Origin: Tepidibacter mesophilus
Lineage (GTDB): Bacteria; Bacillota; Clostridia; Peptostreptococcales; Peptostreptococcaceae
DNA length: 62,129 bases
Direction: 5' to 3'
Assembly: GCF_002724055.1 (NCBI RefSeq)
Contig: NZ_BDQY01000021.1
Location: 1-62,129 of the forward strand
Under the pieces are notes generated by a model. The model worked only from the letters and a program-made list of their open reading frames with translations, had not been told where the DNA came from and made no database searches. Numbering within the stretch: position 1 is the stretch's first letter; each line of letters opens with the position of its first letter. Below, piece by piece: positions 34,691 to 43,909 of the stretch. The translations under genes and the position numbers were made by a program.

Positions 34691-34728
34691 GGAAAACGCT
34701 TGACTAATATGCGAATTTATAATATTCT
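34691..34728 (+). promoter_or_regulatory. Candidate promoter and cre-like site for the alpha-glucoside operon
   Basis: TTGACT (34700-34705), 17 bp, and TATTCT (34723-34728) could be a promoter. GGAAAACGCTTGAC (34691-34704) overlaps its -35 and matches 10 of 14 bases of the CcpA cre form TGAAAACGCTTTCA. Carbon catabolite repression is plausible but the match is imperfect. Confidence 0.35.
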
Positions 34729-34788
34729 TATAATAAGAAAATTAATTACAAATAAGTGCAAAATTCGATATATTTTTTTACATATTAA

Positions 34789-34802
34789 TGCAACCGTTTG
34801 CA
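34789..34802. promoter_or_regulatory. LacI-family operator O1
   Basis: TGCAACCGTTTGCA has the palindromic frame TGCAA..CG..TTGCA shared by four sites in this locus. It is 64 bp from O2, about six helical turns, so looping between the two is possible. Confidence 0.8.
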
Positions 34803-34852
34803 CTAACTTTTAATAATAAACTTAGTAAACAAATATATTTTTTTAATGTTTA

Positions 34853-34866
34853 TGCAATCGTTTGCA
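34853..34866. promoter_or_regulatory. LacI-family operator O2
   Basis: TGCAATCGTTTGCA is the exact reverse complement of O3 and O4. It lies 26 bp before the start of the first alpha-glucosidase gene. Confidence 0.85.
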
Positions 34867-34892
34867 TAGAACTATATTGAGGGGGTTTATAT

Positions 34893-36560
34893 ATGAAAAA
34901 AGTCTGGTGGAAAGAGGCCGTGGCTTATGAAATATATCCAAGAAGTTTTATGGATTCAAATAAAGATGGAATAGGTGATTTAAACGGTATAATCTCTAAA
35001 TTAGATTATTTAAAGGATTTGGGAATAGATGTAATATGGATTTGTCCAATGTATAAGTCCCCTAATGATGATAATGGATATGATATAAGTGATTATCAAG
35101 ATATAATGGATGAGTTTGGAACTATGGATGATTTTGATAATTTGTTAAATGAAGTTCATAATAGAGATATGAAGCTTATAATAGATTTGGTTGTAAACCA
35201 TACAAGTGATGAACATCCTTGGTTTATAGAATCAAAATCTTCAAAAGAAAGTCCAAAGCGAGACTGGTATATATGGCGTGAAGGTAAAGATGATAAAGAA
35301 CCAAATAATTGGGAGAGTATTTTTGGAGGATCAGCCTGGGCGTATGATGAAAAAACTGATGAATATTTCCTACATTTATTCTCTAAAAAACAACCTGATT
35401 TGAACTGGGAAAATGAAGATGCACGACAAGCCGTATATGATATGGTAAACTGGTGGCTTGATAAGGGTATTGATGGATTTAGAGTAGATGCTATTAGCCA
35501 CATTAATAAAGAAAAAGGACTAAAGGATATGCCTAATGAAGAAGGTCTTAGATATGTACCTTCATTTGATAAGCATATGAATGTAGATGGAATCCATAAG
35601 TACCTTGAAATGCTAAGAGATAACAGTTTTGCAAAATACGATATTATGACTGTTGGAGAGGCAAATGGAGTTAAAACTGAAGATGCAGAGCTTTGGGTTG
35701 GTGAAAAGCAAGGTAAGTTCAATATGGTATTCCAATTTGAACACTTAGACTTATGGGATGCTCAAAATAATAAAGAATTAGATATAGTAGAGCTTAAAAA
35801 GGTACTTACTAAGTGGCAAAAAGGTCTTGAAGATAAGGGATGGAATGCATTATATATTGAAAATCACGATATACCACGTGTTGTATCTACTTGGGGAAAT
35901 GATAAAGAATATTTAAGAGAATGTTCAACATCACTAGCACTTATGTATTTTATGATGCAGGGTACACCGTTTATTTATCAAGGTCAAGAAATTGGTATGA
36001 CTAATGTAGCATTTAAGAATATAGATGAATATGACGATGTTAGAACTAAAAATACGTACAACATAAAAATAGATGAAGGTATGTCTCATGAGAAAATAAT
36101 GAAGCTTGTATGGGCAACTTCAAGAGACAATTCTCGTACTCCTATGCAGTGGGATGATACAGAAAATGCAGGGTTTACAACTGGACAGCCTTGGATAGGC
36201 ATTAATCCTAACTATAAGGATATAAATGTAAAAAAGCAGTTAAATAATCCAAAATCAGTATTAAATTTTTACAAAAAAATGATAAATATAAAAAAAGAAA
36301 ATGAAATATTCACATATGGGAAATATGACATTATTCTATTACATCATGATAAGATATATGCATATACTCGTACTTTAGGAGATGAAAAAGTAGTTGTTAT
36401 ATGTAATTTAAAGGATACTGATGCTTCATATGAATACAACGATTTTGATTTAAGTCATGATAAACTTTTACTATCTAATTACGATGTGAAGTATCATGAT
36501 GATACATCTAATATAACGTTAAAGCCGTATGAGGCGAGATTGTATAAGGTTACAAAATAA
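34893..36560 (+). CDS. GH13_31 alpha-glucosidase, predicted alpha-1,4 preference
   Basis: The 555-aa cytosolic enzyme has the GH13 catalytic triad Asp199 (GFRVDAISHI), Glu256 (TVGEAN) and Asp326 (IENHDIPR). KKQPDLNWEN is the fifth conserved region typical of the oligo-1,6-glucosidase subfamily. The residue after the nucleophile Asp is Ala200; in this subfamily Ala or Thr there goes with alpha-1,4 (maltose-type) hydrolysis, while Val goes with alpha-1,6. So it should act on maltose and maltodextrins. GAGGGGG precedes the ATG. It opens the operon with the malK-type gene behind two LacI operators. Confidence 0.93.
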   Translation: MKKVWWKEAVAYEIYPRSFMDSNKDGIGDLNGIISKLDYLKDLGIDVIWICPMYKSPNDDNGYDISDYQDIMDEFGTMDDFDNLLNEVHNRDMKLIIDLVVNHTSDEHPWFIESKSSKESPKRDWYIWREGKDDKEPNNWESIFGGSAWAYDEKTDEYFLHLFSKKQPDLNWENEDARQAVYDMVNWWLDKGIDGFRVDAISHINKEKGLKDMPNEEGLRYVPSFDKHMNVDGIHKYLEMLRDNSFAKYDIMTVGEANGVKTEDAELWVGEKQGKFNMVFQFEHLDLWDAQNNKELDIVELKKVLTKWQKGLEDKGWNALYIENHDIPRVVSTWGNDKEYLRECSTSLALMYFMMQGTPFIYQGQEIGMTNVAFKNIDEYDDVRTKNTYNIKIDEGMSHEKIMKLVWATSRDNSRTPMQWDDTENAGFTTGQPWIGINPNYKDINVKKQLNNPKSVLNFYKKMINIKKENEIFTYGKYDIILLHHDKIYAYTRTLGDEKVVVICNLKDTDASYEYNDFDLSHDKLLLSNYDVKYHDDTSNITLKPYEARLYKVTK

Positions 36561-36579
36561 ACTTAAGGGAGATGGTTTT

Positions 36580-37692
36580 ATGTCGAACGTAACATTAAAT
36601 AATATATGCAAAGAATATGACAACGGATATAAGGCGGTTCAAAACGTAAATATAGACATAAAAGACAAGGAGTTTGTTGTACTTGTAGGACCTTCTGGAT
36701 GCGGTAAATCGACTACTTTAAGAATGATAGCAGGGCTTGAAGATATAACTTCAGGAGAACTTAAAATTGCAGATAAAGTTGTTAACAATCTTCCTCCTAA
36801 GGATAGAGATATAGCTATGGTATTCCAGAATTATGCGCTATACCCACATATGACTGTTTATGACAATATGGCTTTTGCTTTAAAACTTAGAAAGATTCCT
36901 AAAAATCAAATAGATGAAAAGGTGAAAGAAGCTGCTAAAATACTTGGTTTAGAAAGTGTATTAACTAGAAAACCAAAGGCATTATCAGGAGGACAAAGAC
37001 AAAGGGTAGCATTAGGGAGAGCTATAGTTAGAGAGCCTAAGGTATTTTTAATGGATGAGCCGTTATCTAATTTAGATGCTAAGCTTAGGACTCAAATGAG
37101 AACTGAGATAAGTAAGCTTCATAAAAAGCTTGGAACTACATTTATATATGTAACTCATGATCAAGTTGAGGCTATGACCATGGGGGATAGAATAGTAGTA
37201 ATGAAGGATGGGTTTATTCAGCAAACGGCTACACCACAAGAACTTTACGAAAACCCTAATAATATGTTCGTAGCAGGATTTATTGGAGCGCCTCAAATGA
37301 ATTTAATAGAAGTTAATATTAATGAAGAAAACAAAAATATAGTGGCTTCATTTAATGATATTAAAATAAGCATACCTTTGGGTAAAGGTAAAATACTAAA
37401 GAAAAAAGGATATATAGGTAAAAAGGTAGTTTTAGGAATTAGACCAGAGGATATTCATATGGAAAATGTGTTTATAGAAGCTTCTAAGGAAACATCTTTT
37501 AATGCTAAAGTTGAAATACAAGAGAATATGGGAGCAGAAATATATGCATATTTAAATGTAGGTGGAGAAAATGTAACAGCTAGGCTAAATGCTAGATACA
37601 AGTTAAAGGACGACGAAGAAGTAGTTTTAGCTATGGATGGTAATAAAATACATTTATTTGATTTAGAAACTGAAGAAAATATACTTTTGTAA
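36580..37692 (+). CDS. Sugar ABC transporter ATPase, MalK/MsmK/UgpC type
   Basis: The start at ATG 36580 (370 aa) is set by AAGGGAGA upstream; the frame is open 17 codons earlier but overlaps the glucosidase gene. Walker A is VGPSGCGKSTTLR, the signature is LSGGQRQRVALGRAIV, and Walker B is VFLMDEPLSNLDAKL. The C-terminal TOBE/OB region (GIRPEDIHME and after) is the regulatory part of MalK. It energises the importer formed by the genes at 39008, 40541 and 41404. Confidence 0.94.
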   Translation: MSNVTLNNICKEYDNGYKAVQNVNIDIKDKEFVVLVGPSGCGKSTTLRMIAGLEDITSGELKIADKVVNNLPPKDRDIAMVFQNYALYPHMTVYDNMAFALKLRKIPKNQIDEKVKEAAKILGLESVLTRKPKALSGGQRQRVALGRAIVREPKVFLMDEPLSNLDAKLRTQMRTEISKLHKKLGTTFIYVTHDQVEAMTMGDRIVVMKDGFIQQTATPQELYENPNNMFVAGFIGAPQMNLIEVNINEENKNIVASFNDIKISIPLGKGKILKKKGYIGKKVVLGIRPEDIHMENVFIEASKETSFNAKVEIQENMGAEIYAYLNVGGENVTARLNARYKLKDDEEVVLAMDGNKIHLFDLETEENILL

Positions 37693-37730
37693 AATTATAT
37701 CGAAAAATCTGAAAAGTTAAAAATTTATTC

Positions 37731-37790
37731 TTGATTTAAAAAAATATAAATGATAAAATTACACTACAAAGACTAATGCAAACGATTGCA
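37731..37790 (+). promoter_or_regulatory. Promoter and operator O3 of the LacI-family gene
   Basis: TTGATT (37731-37736), 17 bp, TAAAAT (37754-37759) is a good promoter. The operator TGCAAACGATTGCA (37777-37790) lies just downstream of the expected start of transcription and 32 bp before the regulator's ATG. This position implies autorepression. Confidence 0.75.
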
Positions 37791-37822
37791 TAATTAAAAA
37801 ATAGTTTATTAGGAGTAGTAGA

Positions 37823-38842
37823 ATGAAAAGTATAACTATAAAGGATGTAGCTCAAAAATCAGGAGTATCTCCCTCGACTGTTTCAAGAGTCATATCTAAC
37901 GATACGAGAATAAGTGAAAATACTAAAAAGAAAGTTGTAAAGGTTATGCAGGAGCTTAACTATTATCCGAATTCTATAGCTCGAAGACTTGCAAACAAGA
38001 AGACTGACACCATAGGTGTTGTAATGCCATATGGGACAGAAGATATATTAATGAATCCATTTTTTCAAGAATCATTAAGAGGTATAAGTATAGTTTCATC
38101 TGAAAAGTGCTACGATATATTGATTTCAACAAGTCATAAAAATGAGGATGAAATAGATATACTAAGATGCTTGATAAAAGGAAATAAGGTTGATGGATTG
38201 ATACTTACTCGCTCTAACGAGAATGATGAAGCCATAAAATATCTAAGAGACAACAAGTTTCCATTTGTATTAATAGGCTCTTGTCTTGAATATGATGATA
38301 TACCTAGTGTTGATAATGATAATGAGAAAGCGTCTTATGAATTGACTTCTTTTTTAATAGAAAAAGGAAGAAAAAAAATAGCTTTTATAGGAGGAGAACT
38401 TCACTCAGTAGTTATTAAAAATCGATTCGAAGGATATAAAAAAGCATTAAAAAATAATAATATAGAATTTAGACATGAATATTTGATATTTGATAAATTC
38501 TTAGAAGAAAGTGGATATAAGCTTACTGATCAACTTTTAAATTTAGATGATATTCCAGATGCTATCATAGTTGCTGATGATCTTATGAGTCTTGGAGCTA
38601 TGAAAAAGATAAAAGAAAAAAGCTATAAGGTTCCAGAGGATATAATGCTAGCAAGTTTTAACAATAGCATTCTAGCAAAGTATTCAAACCCATCTATAAC
38701 TTCAATAGATATTAATTCTACTGAACTTGGAAAGAGGGCTTGTGAAAAATTATTTAGCGTATTAGACGGAAATGAAGATGAATTTAAAAAAGAAATTATA
38801 TCTCACAAGATAATAGAAAGAGACTCTACAAAATCAATTTAG
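37823..38842 (+). CDS. LacI-family repressor of the alpha-glucoside locus
   Basis: The 339-aa protein starts with a LacI helix-turn-helix: ITIKDVAQKSGVSPSTVSRV, then the hinge NYYPNSIARRLANKKT. The sugar-binding core has TIGVVMPYG, MNPFFQESLRGI, KVDGLILTRS and GRKKIAFIGGELH. Residues YPNSIARRL in the hinge and the TGCAA..CG..TTGCA operators agree with LacI rules for minor-groove CG binding. Four such operators lie around the locus, one before its own gene. The inducer is likely maltose, isomaltose or a breakdown product; this is inferred from the neighbours. Confidence 0.93.
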   Translation: MKSITIKDVAQKSGVSPSTVSRVISNDTRISENTKKKVVKVMQELNYYPNSIARRLANKKTDTIGVVMPYGTEDILMNPFFQESLRGISIVSSEKCYDILISTSHKNEDEIDILRCLIKGNKVDGLILTRSNENDEAIKYLRDNKFPFVLIGSCLEYDDIPSVDNDNEKASYELTSFLIEKGRKKIAFIGGELHSVVIKNRFEGYKKALKNNNIEFRHEYLIFDKFLEESGYKLTDQLLNLDDIPDAIIVADDLMSLGAMKKIKEKSYKVPEDIMLASFNNSILAKYSNPSITSIDINSTELGKRACEKLFSVLDGNEDEFKKEIISHKIIERDSTKSI

Positions 38843-38846
38843 TTTT

Positions 38847-38900
38847 AAATGGAATAAGGTGAAAAAACTTTATCTGAATTAAGTTCACTCTATTCCATTT
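38847..38900 (+). terminator. Hairpin after the LacI gene, no T-run
   Basis: AAATGGAATA pairs with TATTCCATTT and GTGAA with TTCAC around a loop of about 20 nt. No T-run follows, so it may terminate poorly or act as a 3' protective hairpin. Confidence 0.5.
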
Positions 38901-38944
38901 AGATAGATTACTATGGATTAAAAAGTCTATAGCCTATATTTTTT

Positions 38945-38968
38945 TATAATTTAGTGCAAACGATTGCA
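38945..38968 (+). promoter_or_regulatory. -10 element and operator O4 before the binding-protein gene
   Basis: TATAAT (38945-38950) is followed 5 bp later by TGCAAACGATTGCA (38955-38968), identical to O3. The -35 is not obvious. A repressor at this place would cover the start of transcription for the malE-type gene. Confidence 0.75.
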
Positions 38969-39007
38969 CTGAGATTCAACTAAATTTTACAAAGGGAGTG
39001 ATGAAAG

Positions 39008-40306
39008 ATGAAGAGAAAAGTATTTTCAATATTTGCATGTGTTTTGGGATTAATGCTATCATTGACTGCTTGTGGGTCTTCGCAAGATAGTGTAGGTGAC
39101 AAGGTTAATGTAGATATTTTCCAATTCAAAGTAGAAGCTAAAGATGCGCTAGAACAAGCAGCTAATATGTATATGGAGAAAAACCCTAATGTAAAAATCA
39201 ACATTCAAACAGTAGGTGGAGGAGACGATTACGGTGCAGCTTTAAAATCTAAATTTGCATCTGGAGAAGAACCTGCAATATTCAATATAGGTGGACCACA
39301 AGATATGATCGACTGGAGTGAAAAGCTAGAAGATTTATCGACTGAATCTTGGGTATCTCAGGCTTATGATGGAACTTTAGATCCTGTAACTAAGGACGAA
39401 AAAATATACGGTATGCCATTCAATCAAGAAGGATATGGATTTATATACAACAAAGAATTATTTGAAAAAGCTGGAATAGATCCAGAATCTATAAAAACAT
39501 TTGGTGATTTAGAAAATGCAGTTAAATTACTTGATTCTAAAAAAGAAGAATTAGGACTTAAATCTGTATTTGCATTTCCATCAAAGGAAACTTGGGTAAC
39601 TGGTCTGCATTTATCAAATGTTGCTTTCTCAAATGAGTTTGGGAATGTAACTAATGCATTTAATTCAAAGGAATTAAAGTTTAAATATGCTGATTCATTG
39701 AAAAAACTTGTAGATTTACAAGCAGATTATGCATATATGCCAGATGGTAAAAAAGCTTCTCTAAACAGTGTTGATTACTCAACTCAAGTTGAAGAGTTAT
39801 TCTCTTTAGGTCAAGTTGCTATAATTCAACAAGGTAACTGGGCTTATGGAAGTGTAGTAGATATTGATGAAGATTTAGCAGCTAATATAGCAATGCTTCC
39901 TATACCTCTTGAAGGAGTAAAAGAAGATTCTATACCAGTTGGAGTTCCTATGTATTGGTCAATAAATAATACTAAAGATGAAGAAGTTAAAAAAGCTTCA
40001 AAAGATTTCTTAAACTGGTTATATACTTCAGATGAAGGAAAAGATTTAATAATAAACAAGTTTAAGTTTATACCAGCATTAAAAGGATATGATACAGATA
40101 ATTTACAACCACAAGATACATTAGCTAAGGAAATAATAAGATATTCTAATGAAGGAAAGACTATGCCTTGGGTATTCATGGGATATCCATCAGCTTGGGG
40201 ACAAGAGAATCTTGGAGCAGATATACAACAATATCTTGCAGGAAATATGACTTGGGATCAACTAGTTGAAGATGCTAAAGCCACTTGGGCTAAAGCAAGA
40301 AAATAG
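39008..40306 (+). CDS. Extracellular sugar-binding lipoprotein (MalE-like, family 1)
   Basis: The 432-aa protein has lipobox SLTAC with Cys22. The family-1 solute-binding fold shows YMEKNPNVKINIQTVGGGDD, KSKFASGEEPAIFNIG, YGMPFNQEGYGFIYNKELFE and the C-terminal WLYTSDEGKDLIINKF. It should bind maltose- or isomaltose-type oligosaccharides and deliver them to the permeases at 40541 and 41404. GGGAGTG precedes the ATG. A terminator and an R1 repeat separate it from the permeases, which may lower their expression relative to the binding protein. Confidence 0.92.
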   Translation: MKRKVFSIFACVLGLMLSLTACGSSQDSVGDKVNVDIFQFKVEAKDALEQAANMYMEKNPNVKINIQTVGGGDDYGAALKSKFASGEEPAIFNIGGPQDMIDWSEKLEDLSTESWVSQAYDGTLDPVTKDEKIYGMPFNQEGYGFIYNKELFEKAGIDPESIKTFGDLENAVKLLDSKKEELGLKSVFAFPSKETWVTGLHLSNVAFSNEFGNVTNAFNSKELKFKYADSLKKLVDLQADYAYMPDGKKASLNSVDYSTQVEELFSLGQVAIIQQGNWAYGSVVDIDEDLAANIAMLPIPLEGVKEDSIPVGVPMYWSINNTKDEEVKKASKDFLNWLYTSDEGKDLIINKFKFIPALKGYDTDNLQPQDTLAKEIIRYSNEGKTMPWVFMGYPSAWGQENLGADIQQYLAGNMTWDQLVEDAKATWAKARK

Positions 40307-40320
40307 ATAATAAAATAATG

Positions 40321-40352
40321 AATAGGAAAGTCTAATTAGACTTTCCTATTTT
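40321..40352 (+). terminator. Terminator between binding-protein and permease genes
   Basis: AATAGGAAAGTCTAAT and ATTAGACTTTCCTATT form a perfect 16-bp stem with a T-rich 3' side. Read-through or a separate promoter is needed for the permease genes. Confidence 0.8.
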
Positions 40353-40354
40353 AT

Positions 40355-40496
40355 AAAAAAATTCGTCTATTCGCTAACGCGATGACTCATGTCGCCAACG
40401 ATTCCTATTGGGCTCCGTTGCTTAAAAATAGTTGCAAGTGTGGTTCTTCAATCAATGTTATCCACAATTTGAAAATCATATAATTTACTTAAGTAT
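40355..40496 (-). repeat. Intergenic repeat R1, copy b (most complete)
   Basis: On the minus strand this copy has all consensus parts: AAATTATATGATTTTCAA, GTGGATAACATTGATTGAAG, TTGCAACTATTTTTAAGCAA, GGAGCCCAATAGGAATCGTT, GGCGACATGAGTCATCGC, GTTAGCGAATAGACGAATTT. It sits inside the transporter operon, opposite in orientation to the genes. Confidence 0.85.
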
Positions 40497-40540
40497 AAAA
40501 AAATAGGTGGCTTGAAGTTCATAGTAAAGGAGAGAGTTTT

Positions 40541-41404
40541 ATGAAAAAGAATAGATTAGCATTTTGGGGCTTCGTAGGGCCAGCAGTATTTGCTTTCACA
40601 TTAATAGTTGTAATACCCCTTTTATTCGGAATATATTATTCATTTACGGATTGGAATGGGATAAGTTCAAATATTAAATTTATTGGATTTGAAAATTACA
40701 TGGAAGTTTTTAAAGATAAGGGATTTTTAGACTCATTTATATTTACAACTAAATTCACTATAGCTTCTGTGATTACTATAAATATAATAGGTTTTTCTTT
40801 AGCACTTTTAGTTACTAGAGAGCTCAAGACAAGCAATGTTCTTAGAACAATATTCTTTATGCCAAACTTAATTGGTGGGCTTATATTAGGATTTATATGG
40901 CAATTTATATTTACAAAAGCTTTTGCAGCATTAGGAGAAGTTACTGGAGCTACTTGGCTTTTAGGATGGTTATCTAATACCGAAACAGGATTTTGGGGAC
41001 TTGTAATACTTATGTCTTGGCAAATGTCAGGGTATTTAATGATTATATATATAGCAGCACTTCAAAATATACCTCAAGAATTGATAGAGGCTTCTAGAAT
41101 AGATGGAGCTAGTGCTTGTCAAAGAGTAAAGCATATAGTATTTCCACTTGTAAGACCCGCATTTACAGTTAGTTTGTTTCTAACTCTTTCAAATTCATTT
41201 AAGTTATATGATCAAAACTTGTCTTTAACAGGAGGAGGACCAGCAAACTCTACTCAAATGATTGCTATGAATATTTACAATACAGCTTTTAAATTTAATA
41301 ATATGGGTGTAGCACAAGCTAAAGCGGTTATATTCTTCCTAGTTATAGGAGGAATAACATTAAGCCAAGTGTATATCACAAAAAAAGGCGAGGTGGAAAT
41401 GTAA
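40541..41404 (+). CDS. Sugar ABC permease, MalF-like
   Basis: The 287-aa protein has six membrane helices. The coupling-loop EAA motif is EASRIDGASACQRVKHIVFP. SFTDWNG near the N terminus and TGGGPANSTQMIAMNIYNTA near the C terminus are typical for MalF/MsmF-type permeases. The ribosome site GGAGAGAG precedes the ATG. Its stop overlaps the next gene's start (ATGTAATG region). Confidence 0.93.
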   Translation: MKKNRLAFWGFVGPAVFAFTLIVVIPLLFGIYYSFTDWNGISSNIKFIGFENYMEVFKDKGFLDSFIFTTKFTIASVITINIIGFSLALLVTRELKTSNVLRTIFFMPNLIGGLILGFIWQFIFTKAFAALGEVTGATWLLGWLSNTETGFWGLVILMSWQMSGYLMIIYIAALQNIPQELIEASRIDGASACQRVKHIVFPLVRPAFTVSLFLTLSNSFKLYDQNLSLTGGGPANSTQMIAMNIYNTAFKFNNMGVAQAKAVIFFLVIGGITLSQVYITKKGEVEM

Positions 41405-42216
41405 TGAAGACTAGAAAATTACTTTTAGGATTAATAGGTTCTATTATTGGATTAATATATCTTTCACCTTTTTACATTATAATTGTGAATGCTTTTAAAA
41501 GTAAGAAAGAATTATTCCAAAGTACATTGGGATTACCAGAATCATTAAATTTTGATAACTTTATAGAGGCATTTGATAGACTAGATTTCTTTCATGTATT
41601 TTTAAATTCACTTATGATAACAGTTGGAAGTATAGTGCTTATAGTTATATTTTCAGCCATGGCAGCATGGATGCTTGAAAGAACAAAAACAAAGATGAGT
41701 GGATTCATATTTTTCGCATTTATAGCGGCAATGTTAATACCATTCCAAGCTGTAATGCTACCACTTATACGTATGATGGGAAAACTTAACCTGTTAAACA
41801 TACCAGGACTTATGTTCACATATTTAGGATTTGGATGTAGTCTTTCAATATTTTTATATCATGGATTTGTAAAAGGGATACCTAAAGAATTAGATGAGGC
41901 AGCTACTATAGATGGATGCAGTAAATGGCAAACTTTTTGGTATATTATATTCCCTATATTAAAGCCTATAACTATAACTGTATCAATACTTAATACTGTT
42001 TGGATATGGAATGACTTTTTACTTCCATCTTTAATTATAAATAAACCAGAAACTCACACTATACCGCTTAGAACATTTTTCTTCTTTGGAGAGTACACTA
42101 AGCAGTGGCACTTAGCACTTGCAGGACTTACATTAACTATAATACCCGTTATAATATTCTACTTCATAGCTCAAAAACACATTATAAAGAGTGTTACAGC
42201 TGGAAGTATTAAATAG
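41404..42216 (+). CDS. Sugar ABC permease, MalG-like
   Basis: The 270-aa protein has six helices and the EAA loop EAATIDGCSKWQTFWYIIFP. MIRMMGKLNLLNIPGL and VWIWNDFLLP are characteristic of MalG-type subunits. It pairs with the MalF-like subunit, whose reading frame ends at its start, so the two are translationally coupled. The second alpha-glucosidase gene follows after 11 bp. Confidence 0.93.
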   Translation: MKTRKLLLGLIGSIIGLIYLSPFYIIIVNAFKSKKELFQSTLGLPESLNFDNFIEAFDRLDFFHVFLNSLMITVGSIVLIVIFSAMAAWMLERTKTKMSGFIFFAFIAAMLIPFQAVMLPLIRMMGKLNLLNIPGLMFTYLGFGCSLSIFLYHGFVKGIPKELDEAATIDGCSKWQTFWYIIFPILKPITITVSILNTVWIWNDFLLPSLIINKPETHTIPLRTFFFFGEYTKQWHLALAGLTLTIIPVIIFYFIAQKHIIKSVTAGSIK

Positions 42217-42227
42217 GAGAGATATAT

Positions 42228-43886
42228 ATGAAAAGAACATGGTGGAAAGAATCAGTAGTATATCAAATATATCCAAGAAGCTTTAAAGATTCAAATAAAG
42301 ATGGAATAGGTGATCTGAACGGAATAATAGAAAAGTTAGATTATTTAAAATTATTGGGAATAGATGTAATATGGCTATCTCCTGTATATAAATCACCAAA
42401 TGATGATAATGGATATGATATAAGCGATTATCAAGATATAATGGATGAGTTTGGAACTATGGAAGACTTTGATAGATTATTAAAAGAAGCACATGATAGA
42501 GGAATAAAGATACTTATGGACTTAGTAGTAAATCACTGCTCTGATGAACATAAGTGGTTTGTAGAGTCTTGTTCTTCAAAAGATAACCCATATAGAGATT
42601 ATTATATATGGAGAGATCCTCAAGAAGATGGAAGTTGTCCGAACAATTGGAACTCATTCTTCGGAGGAAGTGCTTGGCAGTACCATGAAAAAACAGGACA
42701 ATATTACTTACATCTATTCACTAAAAAACAACCAGATTTAAACTGGGAAAATGAAGATATGAGAAATGATATATACAAGATGATGAGATATTGGCTTGAT
42801 AAAGGTATAGATGGATTTAGAATGGATGTATTTAATATGTATTCTAAAAAAGAAGGATTTCCAGATGTAGTAGATAGTCCTGATGGAATATATATAAACG
42901 GGCCAAAGATACATGATTATGTGAAAGAGATGAATAAAGAAGTATTTAGCAAATATGATATGATGACAGTAGGAGAAGCTCCTTGTGTACCTTCTTCTAT
43001 GGGACATTTATATGTAGATGAGAATAGAGAAGAACTTAATATGATATTTCATTTTGATCTTATGGATATGCCTAATAATCCTTCAGATAAATTCTTAGAT
43101 TCTGATTGGAAGCTAAAGGATGTAAAAGATATATTTATGAGATGGTATGATGATTTAAAGGATAGGGGTTGGAACTCACTTTTTATGAACAATCATGACC
43201 AGCCTAGAATGGTATCTAGATTTGGAAATGATAAAGAGTATAGAGTAGAATCTGCTAAGATGCTTGCTACTTTAATTCATACATTCCAAGGAACACCATA
43301 TATATATCAAGGTGAAGAAATTGGCATGACTAATGTCTATTTTGATGATATGAATGATTATAGAGATGTTGAAACTCTAAACTACTATAAAGAGAAAATA
43401 GATGAGGGAGTATCGCATGATGAACTTCTAAAGAGAATAAAGCCAACATCAAGAGATAATGCTAGAACTCCTATACAATGGGATGATAGTGAAAATGCAG
43501 GCTTTAGTGATGTAACACCTTGGATTGATGTTAATCCTAATTACAAAGAGGTGAATGTTAAAAAATCTCTAGAAGATAAGAATTCAGTATTCTACTATTA
43601 TCAAAAGTTAATTAAATTTAGAAAAGAAAATCTTGTTATGGTATACGGGGATTTAAAGCTTATATGTAAAGATGATGAGAATATATTCTCATATGTTAGA
43701 AGATTAGATGATGAAGTTGTTTTGGTTATACTTAATTTCTTTGATAAGGAAGTTGCGTTTAAGATACCTGATGAGTATAAGGGTAGAAGATTTGAGATAT
43801 GTATTAGTAATTATGATGTAGATAAGATAGATTCAGATGTTATATACTTGAAAGCTTATGAGGCTAGAGTTTATAAGATTGTTTAA
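42228..43886 (+). CDS. GH13_31 oligo-1,6-glucosidase-type enzyme, predicted alpha-1,6 preference
   Basis: The 552-aa cytosolic enzyme has the catalytic triad Asp200 (GFRMDVFNMY), Glu250 (TVGEAP) and Asp324 (MNNHDQPR), plus KKQPDLNWEN. It is closely related to the enzyme at 34893, but the residue after the nucleophile is Val201. In GH13_31 enzymes Val here goes with cleavage of alpha-1,6 bonds, as in isomaltose and branched oligosaccharides. So the two paralogues probably share the work. GGAGAG precedes the ATG. No terminator follows except the R2 palindrome. Confidence 0.93.
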   Translation: MKRTWWKESVVYQIYPRSFKDSNKDGIGDLNGIIEKLDYLKLLGIDVIWLSPVYKSPNDDNGYDISDYQDIMDEFGTMEDFDRLLKEAHDRGIKILMDLVVNHCSDEHKWFVESCSSKDNPYRDYYIWRDPQEDGSCPNNWNSFFGGSAWQYHEKTGQYYLHLFTKKQPDLNWENEDMRNDIYKMMRYWLDKGIDGFRMDVFNMYSKKEGFPDVVDSPDGIYINGPKIHDYVKEMNKEVFSKYDMMTVGEAPCVPSSMGHLYVDENREELNMIFHFDLMDMPNNPSDKFLDSDWKLKDVKDIFMRWYDDLKDRGWNSLFMNNHDQPRMVSRFGNDKEYRVESAKMLATLIHTFQGTPYIYQGEEIGMTNVYFDDMNDYRDVETLNYYKEKIDEGVSHDELLKRIKPTSRDNARTPIQWDDSENAGFSDVTPWIDVNPNYKEVNVKKSLEDKNSVFYYYQKLIKFRKENLVMVYGDLKLICKDDENIFSYVRRLDDEVVLVILNFFDKEVAFKIPDEYKGRRFEICISNYDVDKIDSDVIYLKAYEARVYKIV

Positions 43887-43909
43887 TATTTGAATAATAT
43901 GCTTAAGCG

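Noticed and set aside
36529-36579. Earlier start for the MalK-type ATPase
   Set aside because: It overlaps the glucosidase gene; the ribosome site AAGGGAGA points to ATG 36580.
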